64,000 nt of DNA, taken from NCBI RefSeq assembly GCF_007097245.1, contig NZ_VJZT01000015.1:28371-92370 (forward strand), read 5' to 3'. Source of the DNA: Flavobacterium restrictum (GTDB lineage Bacteria > Bacteroidota > Bacteroidia > Flavobacteriales > Flavobacteriaceae). Both the position numbers and the translations under genes were made by a program. Numbering within the stretch: position 1 is the first letter of the stretch; each line of letters begins with the position of its first letter. Positions 8,694-18,206 of the stretch are shown here, in pieces. The notes under the pieces were generated by a model. It was not told the DNA's origin, did no database searches, and saw only the letters and a list, made by a program, of their open reading frames with translations.

Positions 8694-10124
8694 CTATTCT
8701 ATTTCCGAAACTCTTAAGGTGTTTACCATTCCTTTATCTTTAATTGGCATAGCCGCAAGATTGATAAGGAAATCTCCTTTTTTGACAAATCCTTTTTGTT
8801 TTACAATTTCGTTGACATCTGTAACGGTATCATCCGTACTTTCTTCTTTGTCGTATAGGAATGATTTTACTCCCCACAATAAATTAAGTTGAGTAAGGAT
8901 TCTTTTATTAGAAGTAAATACCAAAATGTGTGCGTTAGGTCTCCAAGCCGAAATTTGAAAAGCAGTATACCCACTATTAGTCAAGGTACAAATTGCTTTT
9001 GCTTTGATCACATTGGCCATCATAGCAGCGTGATGACAAATAGTTTTGGTAATAAAACGATTGGTCTTGATTTGTGGTGAGTTTTGTGGCACTTGAATAA
9101 GCGGAGAATCCTCAACTGCTTCAATAATTTGAGTCATTTTTTGAATAACTTGTACTGGGTAATTTCCAGTAGCCGTTTCTCCAGAAAGCATCACGGCATC
9201 TGCACCATCCATTACCGAGTTGGCAACGTCATTTACTTCGGCACGAGTTGGCGTTAAACTTGTAATCATGGTTTCCATCATTTGAGTGGCAACAATTACA
9301 GGAATACGAGCCGTTTTAGCTCTGCGAATCAATTCTTTTTGAACCAATGGTACTTCATGAGCAGGAAGTTCTACACCCAAGTCACCACGAGCAACCATTA
9401 AAGCATCACAGAAAGCAACGATTTTGTCAATGTTTTCTAATGCTTCTGGCATTTCGATTTTGGCGATAATTGGAATTTTAAATTCAGAGTGTTTTGCAAT
9501 TAATTCTTGCAAATCTTGCAAATCTCTTGGTGTTTTTACAAAGGATAATGCAATCCAATCTAGTTTTTGTTCGATAGCAAAAATTGCATCGGCAATATCT
9601 TTCTCGGTCATTGCGGGTAAAGATATTTTGGTATTAGGAAGGTTTACTCCTTTTTTAGATTTTAGTTCACCACCTTGAATAACTCTAGCAATAACTTCTG
9701 TTTTTTTGTCAGTTTCAACAATTTCAAAAAGTAGTTTTCCGTCGTCAAGAAGGATTCTTTCGCCAGGATTTACATCATTTGGAAAGTTTTGGTACTTCAT
9801 AAAAACTTTTTGAGCAGTTCCTATGATGTCTTCGGCTGTTGTAAATGTAATTAAATCACCATCGTTTACCACTACGCCATCTTGCATAACTCCAACACGA
9901 AGTTTAGGGCCTTGTAAATCTCCAAGGATTGCAGTTGTGTAGCCAAACTCTTCGTTTAGTCCACGGATAATGCTAATTTTTTCTTTTACATCATTGTAAT
10001 CGGCATGAGAGAAATTTACTCTAAACACATTTACACCTGCGTCAATCATGTCCTTGATGATCGCTCTTGTACTACATGCAGGCCCAAGTGTGGCTACAAT
10101 TTTGGTTTTTTTGTTTGTAAGCAT
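8694..10124 (-). CDS. pyk: Pyruvate kinase
   Basis: 476 residues. It transfers phosphate from phosphoenolpyruvate to ADP in the last step of glycolysis. Family landmarks in order: KIVATLGPAC at the N-terminus, FRVNFSHADY, the active-site region PIIAKIEMPEALENIDKI, MVARGDLGVELP, and TRAEVNDVANSVMDGADAVM. The C-terminal allosteric domain is present and length is normal. An IPExxxVDY protein gene lies 5 bp upstream, so the two are cotranscribed with rnc, as is usual in Flavobacteriaceae. Confidence 0.97.
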   Translation of the reverse strand: MLTNKKTKIVATLGPACSTRAIIKDMIDAGVNVFRVNFSHADYNDVKEKISIIRGLNEEFGYTTAILGDLQGPKLRVGVMQDGVVVNDGDLITFTTAEDIIGTAQKVFMKYQNFPNDVNPGERILLDDGKLLFEIVETDKKTEVIARVIQGGELKSKKGVNLPNTKISLPAMTEKDIADAIFAIEQKLDWIALSFVKTPRDLQDLQELIAKHSEFKIPIIAKIEMPEALENIDKIVAFCDALMVARGDLGVELPAHEVPLVQKELIRRAKTARIPVIVATQMMETMITSLTPTRAEVNDVANSVMDGADAVMLSGETATGNYPVQVIQKMTQIIEAVEDSPLIQVPQNSPQIKTNRFITKTICHHAAMMANVIKAKAICTLTNSGYTAFQISAWRPNAHILVFTSNKRILTQLNLLWGVKSFLYDKEESTDDTVTDVNEIVKQKGFVKKGDFLINLAAMPIKDKGMVNTLRVSEIE

Positions 10125-10129
10125 TTGTA

Positions 10130-10624
10130 TTAAAAAATTAAATTGTTTTTAGATTTTATTTTGTCCTTGTCAACTGCATAAACGGTCGAAATACTTTCTA
10201 TCGTATTTAATAAGGATTGTATTTTTGACATTTTTATCGTGTCGTGACTATTTTCTATTTTCAAAAAATAATCGGTTTTTTTAAATTCTGGAAGCAAATA
10301 TACTTTTGTTGCTACTTCCATTAGTATGTTCGAAAAAAGGTTTTGATTGCCTCCTTTTTGATTTTGAATTACTTCATTTTTATTTTGAATCAAATGCCAA
10401 GTGGTTTCTTTTTTTAAATCGTTATAAAAAAATCTAGAAAAATAACCTTCGCCTTCTTTTATATTTATTTGAATAGCTGTTTGATTTTTATTCAAATTTA
10501 TACCCAGCCTTTGGTTGATAAAATACGCTAATCGGTAATCTTCTAATGAGGTATGAATAGCAATAAGCAAATAATCTATTTCTTCAAATTCGTCAAGACT
10601 CAATTTATGAATAGCCATTTCCAA
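10130..10624 (-). CDS. IPExxxVDY family protein
   Basis: 164 residues, a small Bacteroidetes-specific family of unknown function named after its motif, here seen as LPEFKKTDYFLKI (about residues 111-123). The N-terminus contains YLLIAIHTSLEDYRLAYFINQRLG. No signal peptide or membrane segment, so cytoplasmic. It lies between rnc and pyk on the same strand; this neighbourhood is the usual one for the family. Met3 (10618) is an equally good start. Confidence 0.85.
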   Translation of the reverse strand: MEMAIHKLSLDEFEEIDYLLIAIHTSLEDYRLAYFINQRLGINLNKNQTAIQINIKEGEGYFSRFFYNDLKKETTWHLIQNKNEVIQNQKGGNQNLFSNILMEVATKVYLLPEFKKTDYFLKIENSHDTIKMSKIQSLLNTIESISTVYAVDKDKIKSKNNLIF

Positions 10625-10731
10625 AAAAATAAGTTGTAAATATAGTATTTCTATTGGTGTATAAATATCCGTCTAGAGTATGTTTTTGTTAAATTATGAA
10701 CGAAAACGATATAGTTTTAGGAATTTTGGTG

Positions 10732-11472
10732 TTATTTTTTGTCCATTTTTTCCTGAAAAGCAAAATAAGCTCTTTGCGAGGCTTTTTCTTCGGCTTTCTT
10801 CTTTGAGGTGGCTCTTGCTTTTGCAATTACTTTGTCGTCAATACTCAATCGAACACCAAATAATCGTTGCCCATCAATGCCGTTATCGTCAAAAATATCG
10901 TAATGAAATAGCCTCTTTTCTTTTTGACACCATTCGATGACCAAACTTTTATAACTAATTACCTTTCCTTCCAGTCGCGCAATATCTACGTAAGGGACAA
11001 TAACTCTTTTTTGAATGAATTTTTCGCAATAAACATAGCCTCTGTCGAGGTAAATCGCTCCTACTAATGATTCAAAAACGTTTCCGTGAATGTTATCCCC
11101 AAAATGGTGCACGGGAACTTTGCTTTCTATAAATTGTATTAAGTTTAAATCTTTTCCTAATTCATTTAAGTGTTCGCGGCTCACAATTTTAGAACGCATT
11201 TTGGTCAAATACCCTTCGTCGCCATAAGGGGCTTTCCCAAATAAATACCCAGCAATTACGGCACTCAACATGGCATCGCCAAGGAATTCTAAACGTTCGT
11301 AATTAATAGAATTTCCGTTTTCATCCGTCTTGTTTGAGGAGCGGTGCGTAAAGGCTTTTCTATAAATGTCTAGTGTAATGGGTGCAAAACCAAGGATTTT
11401 TTCGATAGTATCAAAAAAAATCCCGTCTTCTGGAGAACGGGATTTTGTAAATATTTTTCTAATTAGACGCAT
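10732..11472 (-). CDS. rnc: Ribonuclease III
   Basis: 246 residues. It cleaves double-stranded RNA in rRNA processing and mRNA turnover. The endonuclease signature NYERLEFLGDAML (about residues 77-90) carries the metal-binding Glu and Asp; the second acidic cluster is in HGNVFESLVGAIYLD. A C-terminal double-stranded RNA-binding domain ends in KARATSKKKAEEKASQRA. It starts 4 bp after fabF ends, so it is in the acpP-fabF-rnc operon, a common bacterial arrangement. Confidence 0.96.
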   Translation of the reverse strand: MRLIRKIFTKSRSPEDGIFFDTIEKILGFAPITLDIYRKAFTHRSSNKTDENGNSINYERLEFLGDAMLSAVIAGYLFGKAPYGDEGYLTKMRSKIVSREHLNELGKDLNLIQFIESKVPVHHFGDNIHGNVFESLVGAIYLDRGYVYCEKFIQKRVIVPYVDIARLEGKVISYKSLVIEWCQKEKRLFHYDIFDDNGIDGQRLFGVRLSIDDKVIAKARATSKKKAEEKASQRAYFAFQEKMDKK

Positions 11473-11476
11473 GCAA

Positions 11477-12730
11477 TTACAACTCTAATTTTTTTACCAA
11501 AACACAGGCATTGTGTCCACCAAAACCAAAGGTGTTGCTCATTAATACTTTTACATCTCTCTTTTGAGCCACATTAAAAGTAAAATTAAGTTTTGGATCA
11601 ATGTTTTCATCGTCCGTAAAATGGTTAATAGTAGGAGGGATAATTCCGTATTGTAAGGATAATATAGACGAAATAGTTTCAATTGCACCTGCAGCTCCCA
11701 GTAAGTGACCGGTCATGGACTTGGTAGAATTCAAATTCATGGTGTAGGCGTGGGCACCAAAAACATGTTCAATCGCTTTAGATTCGGCTAAATCACCCAG
11801 CGGTGTCGAAGTTCCGTGCATATTTACCCCGTCAACATCAGTAGGTTTTAAACCAGCATCGCGCAAACAATTCAACATTACATTTTTAGCTCCCAATCCT
11901 TCTGGATGAGGTGCCGTAATATGATGTGCATCTGCGGACATACCGCCACCCCCAATTTCGCAATAAATTTTGGCACCACGAGAAATAGCATGTTCGTATT
12001 CTTCTAGGATTAAAGCTCCTGCTCCTTCGCCAAGTACAAACCCATCACGGTCTTTGTCCATAGGTCTTGAAGCTGTTTTTGGGTCATCATTTCTGGTTGA
12101 TAAAGCGTGCATGGCATTAAATCCGCCCATGCCAGCAATGGTTACAGCGGCTTCGGAACCACCAGTCACCATAATATCAGCATGCCCTAAACGAATGTAA
12201 TTGAAGGCATCAATAATAGCATTAGTAGAGGAAGCACAAGCAGAAACGGTACCAAAATTAGGACCTCTAAAACCATATTTTATAGAAATATGACCACAAG
12301 CAATATCGCCAATCATTTTAGGAATAAAAAAAGGATTGAATTTTGGGGTTCCATCGCCTGCGGCAAAATTTAAAACCTCGATTTGAAACGTTTCTAAACC
12401 TCCAATTCCAGATCCCCAAATCACACCAGCTCGATCTTTGTCAATTGTTTCCAAGTCAAAGTTGGCATCGTTCATTGCTTCTTCAGAGGAAACCATGGCA
12501 TATTGTGCATAGCGATCCATTTTTCGGGCTTCTTTACGGTCAAGAAAATTTTCGACATTAAAATTTTTCAATTCGCAAGCAAATTGCGTTTTAAACTTTG
12601 AAGCATCAAAATAGGTTATTGGAGCAGCTCCACTAACTCCTGTAATGAGTCCATTCCAATATTCTTGAATGTTATTTCCAATAGGAGTAAGAGCACCTAA
12701 ACCTGTTACAACAACTCGCCTTAATTCCAT
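11477..12730 (-). CDS. fabF: Beta-ketoacyl-ACP synthase II
   Basis: 417 residues. It condenses malonyl-ACP with acyl-ACP in fatty-acid elongation. The Cys-His-His triad is visible: VSACASSTNAI (nucleophile Cys), MHGTSTPLGD and TGHLLGAAGA. The open frame extends to 12766, but MELRRVVVTGLGALTPIGN is the standard N-terminus, so the start is placed at 12730. acpP, its substrate carrier, lies directly upstream and rnc directly downstream. Confidence 0.97.
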   Translation of the reverse strand: MELRRVVVTGLGALTPIGNNIQEYWNGLITGVSGAAPITYFDASKFKTQFACELKNFNVENFLDRKEARKMDRYAQYAMVSSEEAMNDANFDLETIDKDRAGVIWGSGIGGLETFQIEVLNFAAGDGTPKFNPFFIPKMIGDIACGHISIKYGFRGPNFGTVSACASSTNAIIDAFNYIRLGHADIMVTGGSEAAVTIAGMGGFNAMHALSTRNDDPKTASRPMDKDRDGFVLGEGAGALILEEYEHAISRGAKIYCEIGGGGMSADAHHITAPHPEGLGAKNVMLNCLRDAGLKPTDVDGVNMHGTSTPLGDLAESKAIEHVFGAHAYTMNLNSTKSMTGHLLGAAGAIETISSILSLQYGIIPPTINHFTDDENIDPKLNFTFNVAQKRDVKVLMSNTFGFGGHNACVLVKKLEL

Positions 12731-12873
12731 AACGTATACTTTTATCTTTAAACAAATAAAACCCACGCTTTTTTTACTGTAAAAAATAGTACAAAAGAGA
12801 CATGGGTATTAAATTATAAATATCTTTTGGATTGAAAATCAACCGCTAATTTAATTTTTTAAAAAAAATAATA

Positions 12874-12915
12874 ACACCCGATTTTAAAGAAATTATTTTC
12901 TAAAAAATCGGGTGT
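12874..12915 (-). terminator. Hairpin between acpP and fabF
   Basis: Perfect 12-bp stem ACACCCGATTTT (12874-12885) / AAAATCGGGTGT (12904-12915), followed on the minus strand by an AT-rich, T-tract region. Its position after acpP suggests partial termination, letting acpP be expressed more highly than fabF. Confidence 0.65.
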
Positions 12916-12922
12916 GAATTTA

Positions 12923-13159
12923 TTATTTTTTTGCTTCCTCGATGTAAGAGATAGCTTGACCTACAGTAGCAATATTTTCTGCTTGATCGTCTGGAATTTG
13001 AATATCGAATTCTTTTTCGAATTCCATAATAAGCTCAACAGTGTCTAATGAGTCAGCTCCTAAATCATTAGTGAAGCTCGCTTCTGTTACAACTTCGTTT
13101 TCGTCAACGCCTAATTTGTCTACGATAATCGCTTTTACTCTTGATGCAATGTCTGACAT
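12923..13159 (-). CDS. acpP: Acyl carrier protein
   Basis: 78-residue acidic protein. Ser37 in the motif [12 protein letters not shown] is the site of 4'-phosphopantetheine attachment, which carries the growing acyl chain. Length and the four-helix pattern are standard. It heads the acpP-fabF-rnc group and has its own promoter-like -7 box and a downstream hairpin. Confidence 0.97.
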   Translation of the reverse strand: MSDIASRVKAIIVDKLGVDENEVVTEASFTNDLGADSLDTVELIMEFEKEFDIQIPDDQAENIATVGQAISYIEEAKK

Positions 13160-13189
13160 AATCTTTAATTTTAGAATTTAATTTGATGG

Positions 13190-13197
13190 CAAAAATA
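13190..13197 (-). promoter_or_regulatory. Candidate -7 box for acpP
   Basis: On the minus strand this reads TATTTTTG, a match to TAnnTTTG, about 30 bp upstream of the acpP start. No clear TTG -33 box at the expected distance. Confidence 0.4.
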
Positions 13198-13335
13198 AAA
13201 AACTTTATTTTAAAACCACTATTTAGTTAATAAATGTGACAACTAAATTATGACTTTTATTTTAATAAAGCGGCTTGAATGTTATTTATTTTCATTTTTT
13301 ATCCCTTTTTTTGCAAAATCAAAACCCTGTACATT

Positions 13336-13896
13336 ATGAAAAAAATTGTAATTTTTGCCTCTGGATCGGGTACAAATGCTGAAAATATTATAAAATATTT
13401 TCAATCTTCGAGTCTTGGAACCGTTGTAAGCGTGTTTACCAATAACGCAAATGCCAAAGTTATTGATAAGGCGAAAAATCTTTTGGTACCCGTTGAAATT
13501 TTTTCAAAACAAGAATTAAATGAAAGCAAAGTATTACATTCAATTCAAGATTTGCAACCCGATCTCATCGTTTTAGCTGGTTTTTTGTTGAAATTCCCCG
13601 ATAATTTGACAGCTGCGTATCCTAATAAAATTATAAACATACATCCAGCACTATTACCTAAATATGGAGGAAAAGGAATGTATGGCATGAATATTCATCA
13701 AGAAATTATCAAAAATCAGGAAAATGAAACGGGGATTACCATTCATTATGTCAACGAAAATTATGATGAAGGCGAAATTATTTTTCAACAAAGCGTATCC
13801 GTTTTGGACTGTCAAAGTGCCGAAGACGTAGCGGTAAAAATTCACGAATTGGAACAAAAACATTTTCCAGAAGTGATTGAGCAACTTTTAACTTAA
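13336..13896 (+). CDS. purN: Phosphoribosylglycinamide formyltransferase
   Basis: 186 residues. It uses 10-formyl-tetrahydrofolate to formylate GAR, the third step of purine synthesis. The N-terminus KIVIFASGSGTNAENII binds phosphate; INIHPALLPKYGG holds the catalytic Asn and His, and NYDEGEII the catalytic Asp. The frame is open from 13279, but MKKIVIFASG is the normal start. It is divergent from acpP and 4 bp upstream of a secreted-protein gene. Confidence 0.95.
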   Translation: MKKIVIFASGSGTNAENIIKYFQSSSLGTVVSVFTNNANAKVIDKAKNLLVPVEIFSKQELNESKVLHSIQDLQPDLIVLAGFLLKFPDNLTAAYPNKIINIHPALLPKYGGKGMYGMNIHQEIIKNQENETGITIHYVNENYDEGEIIFQQSVSVLDCQSAEDVAVKIHELEQKHFPEVIEQLLT

Positions 13897-13900
13897 AAAA

Positions 13901-14503
13901 ATGAAAAAATATTTGCTTGTTTCTCTGATGGTACTGGGTTTTTTTGAAGGATTTTGTCAAGATAGATTTGAAGTTAAAAAAATGGGTTTTTCTATTGCAG
14001 TACCAAAAAATTGGATTCCAATGGAGAATGAAGCTGTTTTGAAAAATATAAGGGAATACGACTTTACAGAAAAGCAACTCAAAGAGCTATTAAAATCTAA
14101 TAATTCTTCGGTAAATCTTGTTTCCTTTTCTAAATATGACCCCAAAAAAGTGAGTGGAATAATACCAACCATTAAAATCAGGACATACGATAATGAAACG
14201 AATACTATTACAGATTTTTTGAATCAAGTTAATAAATCTACTACAAATTTAAAAAAAGCTTTAACAGATTTTAATTTTATTGATTATCCAGTTATCACAG
14301 AAATTTCAAATCAAAAAGTCATTAAGTTTACTGCACAATTTACTCTTAAAAATGAAGACGTTGCATATAAAATTAGAAGCAGTAGTTATTATATTCCAAA
14401 AAAAGGGTATTTTATCTCTTTAAATTTTATTGAGGAAATAGGGAAAGAAGACAATACTTTATTATTTGAAGAATTAGTAAAAAGCATACAATTAACATTA
14501 TAA
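13901..14503 (+). CDS. Secreted protein of unknown function
   Basis: 200 residues. I do not recognise a named family with certainty. A signal peptide is clear (KKYLLVSLMVLGFFEGFCQ, cleavage near residue 20). The mature part begins RFEVKKMGFSIAVPKNWIPM and continues with alternating strands, a layout like PsbP/Mog1-type domains found in secreted Bacteroidetes proteins; that resemblance is only suggestive. It sits tightly between purN (4 bp) and rnhA (5 bp), so it is probably cotranscribed without a shared function. Confidence 0.75.
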   Translation: MKKYLLVSLMVLGFFEGFCQDRFEVKKMGFSIAVPKNWIPMENEAVLKNIREYDFTEKQLKELLKSNNSSVNLVSFSKYDPKKVSGIIPTIKIRTYDNETNTITDFLNQVNKSTTNLKKALTDFNFIDYPVITEISNQKVIKFTAQFTLKNEDVAYKIRSSSYYIPKKGYFISLNFIEEIGKEDNTLLFEELVKSIQLTL

Positions 14504-14508
14504 TTATT

Positions 14509-14991
14509 TTGAAAACACACCAAGTTCACATTTATACGGATGGCGCTGCCAAAGGAAACCCCGGCAATGGCGGCTATGGTGTAGTAATGGAGTTAGTGGG
14601 AACCCCACACAAAAAAGAGTTTTACGAAGGGTTCCGGCACACAACGAACAACAGAATGGAATTGTTGGGCGTGATTGTAGGTTTAGAAAAATTAAAAAAT
14701 CCCAAAATGAGCGTGCTGGTCATTTCCGATTCGAAATATGTGGTCGACTCGGTGGTAAAAAAATGGGTTTTTGGCTGGGAAAAAAAAGGATTTGCAGGCA
14801 AGAAAAACCCCGATTTATGGAAACGTTTTTTGATCATTTACAGGCAACACCAAGTCGATTTTAAATGGATAAAAGGCCATAACAATCATCCTCAAAACGA
14901 ACGTTGCGATGAATTGGCGGTGTATGCCTCTGGTTTGAAAAATCTCTCGATTGATACTTTTTATGAAAAGGAAGAAGGGAAACTTTTGTGA
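14509..14991 (+). CDS. rnhA: Ribonuclease HI
   Basis: 160 residues. It removes RNA from RNA-DNA hybrids. The four catalytic acids are present: Asp11 (IYTDGAAKGNPG), Glu51 (NRMELLGV), Asp74 (ISDSKYVVDS) and Asp134 (NERCDELA), with the catalytic His124 in KGHNNHPQN. The start codon is TTG at 14509; no ATG is available near the conserved first strand. Confidence 0.95.
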   Translation: MKTHQVHIYTDGAAKGNPGNGGYGVVMELVGTPHKKEFYEGFRHTTNNRMELLGVIVGLEKLKNPKMSVLVISDSKYVVDSVVKKWVFGWEKKGFAGKKNPDLWKRFLIIYRQHQVDFKWIKGHNNHPQNERCDELAVYASGLKNLSIDTFYEKEEGKLL

Positions 14992-15012
14992 AAACTTTGA
15001 GACAAGCAAACT

Positions 15013-15043
15013 TTGCAACTATAAAACTTATAAACTATCTTTG
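15013..15043 (+). promoter_or_regulatory. Bacteroidetes-type promoter of the PfkB kinase gene
   Basis: TTG at 15013-15015 and TATCTTTG at 15036-15043, 20 bp apart, fit the flavobacterial -33/-7 pattern TTG...TAnnTTTG. The start codon lies 23 bp downstream. Confidence 0.5.
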
Positions 15044-15066
15044 CACCTTAATTCGAAACTCACAAA

Positions 15067-15990
15067 ATGAATAAACTATTAATAGTAGGAAGTGTCGCTT
15101 TCGATGCCATTGAAACTCCTTTTGGTAAAACTGATAAAATATTAGGTGGTGCTGCGCCTTACATAGGACTTTCGGCATCCCATTTTGACATTCAAACCGC
15201 TATTGTTTCGGTAGTTGGCGAAGATTTTCCTCAAGACTATTTGGATTTATTGACAGCAAGAAATATCGATATTTCGGCACTTGAAATCGTAAAGGGTGGC
15301 AAAACATTTTTTTGGAGTGGTTTGTACCACAATGACTTGAATTCTAGAGATACTCTGGCTACGGAGCTTAATGTATTGGGCGATTTTCAGCCTAAAGTTC
15401 CCGAAAATTTTAAAGATGCTGATGTGGTAATGCTTGGCAATTTGCACCCTTTGGTACAAAATAGCGTTATTGATCAAATGGCGGTACAACCCAAACTAAT
15501 CGTTCTAGATACGATGAATTTTTGGATGGATTGTGCCTTGCCAGAATTACTTGCGGTGATGAAAAAAATAGACGTGATTACCATCAATGATGAAGAAGCA
15601 AGACAACTTTCGGGGGAGTATTCCTTGGTAAAAGCTGCCGCCAAAATTCAAACTATGGGTCCTAAATACGTGGTGATTAAAAAAGGAGAACACGGGGCTT
15701 TATTGTTTCATAATACAGAAGTTTTCTTTGCCCCAGCCTTACCATTAGAAGAAGTTTTTGATCCAACAGGAGCTGGAGATACTTTTGCAGGAGGCTTTGC
15801 TGGATTTATAACACAAAGCGAAAACATTTCTTTCGAGAATATGAAAAATGCAGTGATTTATGGTTCTAATTTGGCTTCGTTTTCTGTAGAAAAATTTGGA
15901 ACCGAAAGAATGGTCAGTCTTACTCAAGAAGAAGTAAAAGCGAGATTAAAACAATTCAAATTGTTAACCCAATTTGATATAGAAATATAA
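15067..15990 (+). CDS. PfkB family sugar/nucleoside kinase
   Basis: 307 residues of the ribokinase/PfkB fold. The C-terminal signature DPTGAGDTFAGGFAGF (about residues 235-250) holds the catalytic Asp and the anion hole; the N-terminus shows the Gly-rich LGGAAPYIGLSAS substrate site. The phosphorylated sugar or nucleoside cannot be told from sequence. It precedes the amidophosphoribosyltransferase, with a terminator between, which hints at nucleotide or ribose metabolism. Confidence 0.88.
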   Translation: MNKLLIVGSVAFDAIETPFGKTDKILGGAAPYIGLSASHFDIQTAIVSVVGEDFPQDYLDLLTARNIDISALEIVKGGKTFFWSGLYHNDLNSRDTLATELNVLGDFQPKVPENFKDADVVMLGNLHPLVQNSVIDQMAVQPKLIVLDTMNFWMDCALPELLAVMKKIDVITINDEEARQLSGEYSLVKAAAKIQTMGPKYVVIKKGEHGALLFHNTEVFFAPALPLEEVFDPTGAGDTFAGGFAGFITQSENISFENMKNAVIYGSNLASFSVEKFGTERMVSLTQEEVKARLKQFKLLTQFDIEI

Positions 15991-15997
15991 TGTCTTG

Positions 15998-16023
15998 AAG
16001 CCTCGGAAACGGGGCTTTTTTGA
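15998..16023 (+). terminator. Terminator after the PfkB kinase gene
   Basis: 8-bp stem AAGCCTCG (15998-16005) / CGGGGCTT (16010-16017) with a GAAA tetraloop and a T run, 7 bp after the stop codon. Confidence 0.75.
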
Positions 16024-16071
16024 TAAAAAAATGACACGCACAACAACAATAACACAACAAACAACAATACC

Positions 16072-17970
16072 ATGAGCGACGCTTTGCAACACGAATGTGG
16101 AATAGCTTTAATTAGACTTTTGAAACCGCTTGAATTCTATAAAGAGAAATATGGAACGGCTTTTTATGGCATCCAAAAAATGTATCTCCTTATGGAAAAG
16201 CAGCACAATCGCGGTCAAGATGGTGCTGGTTTTGCCAGTATAAAAATGGATGTTGAACCCGGGGAACGCTACATTAGCAGGGTGCGCTCCAATCATGCGC
16301 AACCCATTCAAGACGTTTTTGCCCAGATCAACGATCGTATCAACGAGGAAATGACGGCTCATCCTGAATATGCTGATGATGTCGCTTCGCAAAAAAAGAA
16401 CATTCCCTATTTAGGTGAATTGTTTTTGGGTCATGTGCGTTACGGAACCTTTGGAAAAAACAGCATCGAAAGTGTACACCCATTTTTGCGTCAAAGCAAT
16501 TGGATGCACCGCAATTTGATATTGGCTGGAAATTTTAATATGACCAATGTAAAAGAACTTTTTCAAAACCTTGTGGAGCTTGGACAACACCCAAAAGAAA
16601 TGGCCGATACCGTTACAGTAATGGAAAAAATAGGTCATTTTCTAGACAAAGAAGTCATGCAGTTGTACCAAGATTGCAAAATCGAAGGGTACTCCAAGCG
16701 AGAAGCTTCTCCCGTAATTGCGGAACGATTGGATATTGCCAAAATCCTAACCCGTTCCTCTAAAAATTTAGATGGTGGGTATGCTATGGCAGGACTTTTA
16801 GGCCACGGTGACGCATTTGTATTTAGAGATCCTGCAGGAATTAGACCCGCTTATTTTTATCAAGATGATGAGATTGTCGTAGTAGCCTCGGAACGTCCCG
16901 TGATTCAAACGGTCTTTAATGTTCCCTTTGATAAAGTGCAAGAAGTGGAACCAGGTTGTGCTTTGATAATAAAGAAAAACGGAACGGTTTCTATGCAAGA
17001 AATCTTGCCGCCAACGGTAAAAAAAGCCTGTTCCTTTGAACGAATTTATTTTTCAAGAGGAAGTGATGCCGAAATTTATCAAGAACGAAAAATGCTAGGA
17101 AAGCTTATTTTACCTGCAGTTTTAGAATCAATAGACGAAGATACGGACAATACTGTTTTCTCATATATTCCCAATACGGCCGAAACTTCTTTTTATGGAT
17201 TGGTCGAAGCGGCTCAAGATTTTTTGAACCAAAGAAAAAACAACTACATCCTAGAAAACCGAAATACCCTGACCAAGGATTCCTTGCAAGAACTATTAGC
17301 AGTTAAAATACGTACCGAAAAAGTAGCCATAAAAGATGCCAAACTCCGCACCTTTATTACCGAGGATAGCAGCCGAGACGATTTAGTAGCGCACGTATAT
17401 GATGTGACTTATGGGGTGATTAAACCAACGGATAATTTGGTGATTATTGACGATAGTATCGTTCGGGGTACAACACTCAAAATGAGTATTATCAAAATGA
17501 TGGATCGTTTGAATCCAAAGCGAATTGTAATCGTTTCTTCGGCACCACAAATTAGATATCCGGATTGTTACGGAATTGATATGGCTAAACTTGAGGGTTT
17601 GGTAGCCTTTAGAGCAGCATTAGAACTTTTAAAAGAGAGAGATTTATACCACATAGTTGATGAGGTGTATGCCAAATGTAAAGCGCAAGAAAGCTATATA
17701 GACAGTAAAGTTATCAATTATGTTACGGCTATTTACGAGCCATTTTCGCCACAAGAAATTTCAGATAAAATTGCCGAAATGTTAAGCTCTCCACAAATAA
17801 AAGCCGAGGTGAAAATCATTTTTCAAACCGTAGCCGATTTGCATATTGCGTGTCCTAAAAATTTAGGCGATTGGTATTTTACGGGTGATTATCCTACTCC
17901 TGGAGGAAATCGTGTAGTCAATCGTGCCTTTATGAATTTCTACGAAGGAAAAGATGCCAGAGCCTATTAA
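16072..17970 (+). CDS. Amidophosphoribosyltransferase, long Bacteroidetes form
   Basis: 632 residues. An N-terminal class II glutamine amidotransferase domain has its predicted nucleophile at Cys9 (LQHECGIALI), so removal of eight residues is needed, as in PurF. HNRGQDGAGFAS and GHVRYGTFGK follow. The C-terminal phosphoribosyltransferase domain carries the PRPP loop VIIDDSIVRGTT (about residues 462-473). The canonical reaction is PRPP + glutamine to phosphoribosylamine, the first purine step. At about 130 residues longer than ordinary PurF and with divergent spacing, this may be a paralogue with a different regulator or acceptor. Confidence 0.85.
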   Translation: MSDALQHECGIALIRLLKPLEFYKEKYGTAFYGIQKMYLLMEKQHNRGQDGAGFASIKMDVEPGERYISRVRSNHAQPIQDVFAQINDRINEEMTAHPEYADDVASQKKNIPYLGELFLGHVRYGTFGKNSIESVHPFLRQSNWMHRNLILAGNFNMTNVKELFQNLVELGQHPKEMADTVTVMEKIGHFLDKEVMQLYQDCKIEGYSKREASPVIAERLDIAKILTRSSKNLDGGYAMAGLLGHGDAFVFRDPAGIRPAYFYQDDEIVVVASERPVIQTVFNVPFDKVQEVEPGCALIIKKNGTVSMQEILPPTVKKACSFERIYFSRGSDAEIYQERKMLGKLILPAVLESIDEDTDNTVFSYIPNTAETSFYGLVEAAQDFLNQRKNNYILENRNTLTKDSLQELLAVKIRTEKVAIKDAKLRTFITEDSSRDDLVAHVYDVTYGVIKPTDNLVIIDDSIVRGTTLKMSIIKMMDRLNPKRIVIVSSAPQIRYPDCYGIDMAKLEGLVAFRAALELLKERDLYHIVDEVYAKCKAQESYIDSKVINYVTAIYEPFSPQEISDKIAEMLSSPQIKAEVKIIFQTVADLHIACPKNLGDWYFTGDYPTPGGNRVVNRAFMNFYEGKDARAY

Positions 17971-18094
17971 TTTAGAATAGGTATTTTGTCGGTTTTATTG
18001 GTTAGTTGTCTTTAAAATTTGGCAACAAGATACAACTAGTATACATTAGTGCCACCATAATATTAGTAGGTTAAGTTTATGGTAGATTTGGGGC

Positions 18095-18126
18095 AAAAAG
18101 GGTGGAAGTGATTCCACCTTTTTTAT
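18095..18126 (+). terminator. Terminator after the amidophosphoribosyltransferase gene
   Basis: GGTGGAA (18101-18107) / TTCCACC (18112-18118), loop GTGA, flanked by an A run and followed by six T. Confidence 0.7.
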
Positions 18127-18144
18127 TGGAATAATGTGAAAGCA

Positions 18145-18187
18145 AAAAAAGAGACGAATGAACCCATAGGTTATTCGTCTCTTTTTT
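18145..18187 (-). terminator. Terminator of the SOD gene
   Basis: Perfect 15-bp stem AAAAAAGAGACGAAT (18145-18159) / ATTCGTCTCTTTTTT (18173-18187), 20 bp downstream of the sod stop on the minus strand. T runs on both strands make it bidirectional. Confidence 0.8.
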
Positions 18188-18206
18188 ATTTAAAGCGGAT
18201 TCCGTT

